A stretch of 5,665 nt of DNA from Nitrospiraceae bacterium. Lineage in GTDB: Bacteria; Nitrospirota; UBA9217. The DNA is taken from contig DMKB01000300.1 of assembly GCA_003454665.1 (NCBI GenBank), positions 1 to 5,665 of the forward strand. Reading direction: 5' to 3'. The notes beneath the pieces are model-generated. The model was not told where the DNA came from and did no database searches. It worked only from the letters and a program-made list of their open reading frames with translations. Every line of letters starts with the position of its first letter. The stretch's first letter is position 1. Both the position numbers and the translations under genes were made by a program. Below are positions 5,184 to 5,665 of this stretch, one piece after another.

Positions 5184-5596
5184 TTATTATTTATAAGTTT
5201 TAAGACCGTCGTCCTTGGTTTAACCAGATTACAAACTAATAAGGAATTGCCTAGAAGGTATACTGCACTCTCAGGGCAGGGAATTTTATATATTTATTAC
5301 GCTAGCATGGCTGCACAGGAAACAAAAAACAATGCTGTTGCTCGCATAATTTTCATTTTCAGCCTCCCTCCTTCTCAAAACTTGAATCTCTGTGATGCTT
5401 TTTACCGACAGAAAATGAATTACCATTTCGGAATATACTTACAAAGTATAATCTATATGGCTGACATGCGCATTCTAAACATCAATCAATGCCCTGATAG
5501 CCGGGAGGTAACCTGAGAGGTGATTTTGAGGAATGTCCCTCGAAAAAAATTAACTTAGGGCTCACTCAAAAATAACTTCGTAATTATGAGGTGACA
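5184..5596. other. Intergenic region without a supported gene
   Basis: AT-rich stretch upstream of the dodecaheme promoter. A 116-codon plus-strand frame (5166-5516, TTG start) overlaps the sigma-54 element, has no ribosome-binding site and looks like chance. The only structured item is the palindrome at 5434-5450. A weak GAGG...CCTC hairpin near 5528-5541 lacks a T run in either direction, so no terminator is called. Confidence 0.5.
5434..5452 (+). promoter_or_regulatory. Operator-like palindrome overlapping a TATAAT box
   Basis: TATACTT (5434-5440) and AAGTATA (5444-5450) form a perfect 7-3-7 inverted repeat. Its right arm overlaps TATAAT at 5447-5452, a perfect -10 hexamer on the plus strand. 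No good -35 hexamer lies at the right distance (CATTTC at 5424-5429). It could be a repressor- or activator-controlled promoter for the gene start near 5597, about 145 bp away. Confidence 0.3.
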
Positions 5597-5665
5597 ATGG
5601 GACATAGATTTTGGCAAGCCGCAGATGGCAAAAACGCAGTAATAGCAGCGCTCTTTCGAGTATTT
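5597..5665 (+). CDS. Possible 5' end of an unidentified gene, cut by the window edge
   Basis: An open frame starts at ATG 5597 and runs 23 codons to the last base of the window, beginning MGHRFWQAADGK. A GAGGTGA element lies 2 nt before the ATG, a plausible but closely spaced ribosome-binding site. I do not recognise the family, and the fragment is too short for domain assignment. It would be transcribed divergently from the dodecaheme cytochrome gene. It may equally be a chance frame. Confidence 0.3.
   Translation, partial: MGHRFWQAADGKNAVIAALFRVF

Noticed and set aside
5166..5516. 116-codon plus-strand frame starting at TTG
   Set aside because: Overlaps the sigma-54 promoter, has no ribosome site and shows no domain-like pattern.

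Overview
The window carries two large genes on the minus strand, each encoding a secreted multiheme c-type cytochrome. They are embedded in non-coding DNA that is unusually rich in regulatory structure. High heme content, Sec export, a MopE-like metal-binding module and sigma-54-type promoters suggest an anaerobic, metal- or sulfur-respiring deltaproteobacterium (Desulfuromonadales or Desulfobulbales grade). That placement is inferred from gene content, and no marker gene is present.

Layout on the + axis. 1-368: no gene; several perfect palindromes and a short direct repeat. 369-404: intrinsic terminator of the first cytochrome gene. 432-2501 (-): decaheme cytochrome, 689 aa, with an N-terminal double 'DNDC' metal-binding module. 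2502-2812: its long leader, with a sigma-54-like promoter (about 2796-2812), a strong internal terminator (2658-2711), a competing antiterminator-like hairpin (2702-2723) and a leader hairpin (2595-2634). 2864-2901: inverted repeats placed where an enhancer-binding activator would sit. 3080-3148: a probable fragment of a group II intron 5' end. It abuts the second cytochrome's terminator (3149-3184). 3259-5088 (-): dodecaheme cytochrome, 609 aa, with a Cys-rich C-terminal tail. 5165-5183: its sigma-54-like promoter. 5184-5665: mostly no gene, with one operator-like palindrome and a possible gene start running off the right edge.

The cytochromes are paralogues. Both contain an eight-heme core resembling the octaheme tetrathionate reductase (OTR) family, including Asn-x-x-Cys and Asp-x-x-Lys pairs spaced like the OTR active-site residues as I recall them. 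Both then continue into a C-terminal heme extension that OTR lacks: four hemes in the upstream protein, two plus one degenerate site in the downstream protein. The accessory modules differ: MopE-like at the N terminus of one, a four-Cys tail on a Pro linker at the C terminus of the other.

Each gene has its own terminator and its own sigma-54-like promoter, so they look separately transcribed but perhaps co-regulated. The most unusual element is the terminator inside the first gene's leader. Either expression is controlled by attenuation, or the promoter makes a discrete small RNA of about 130 nt.
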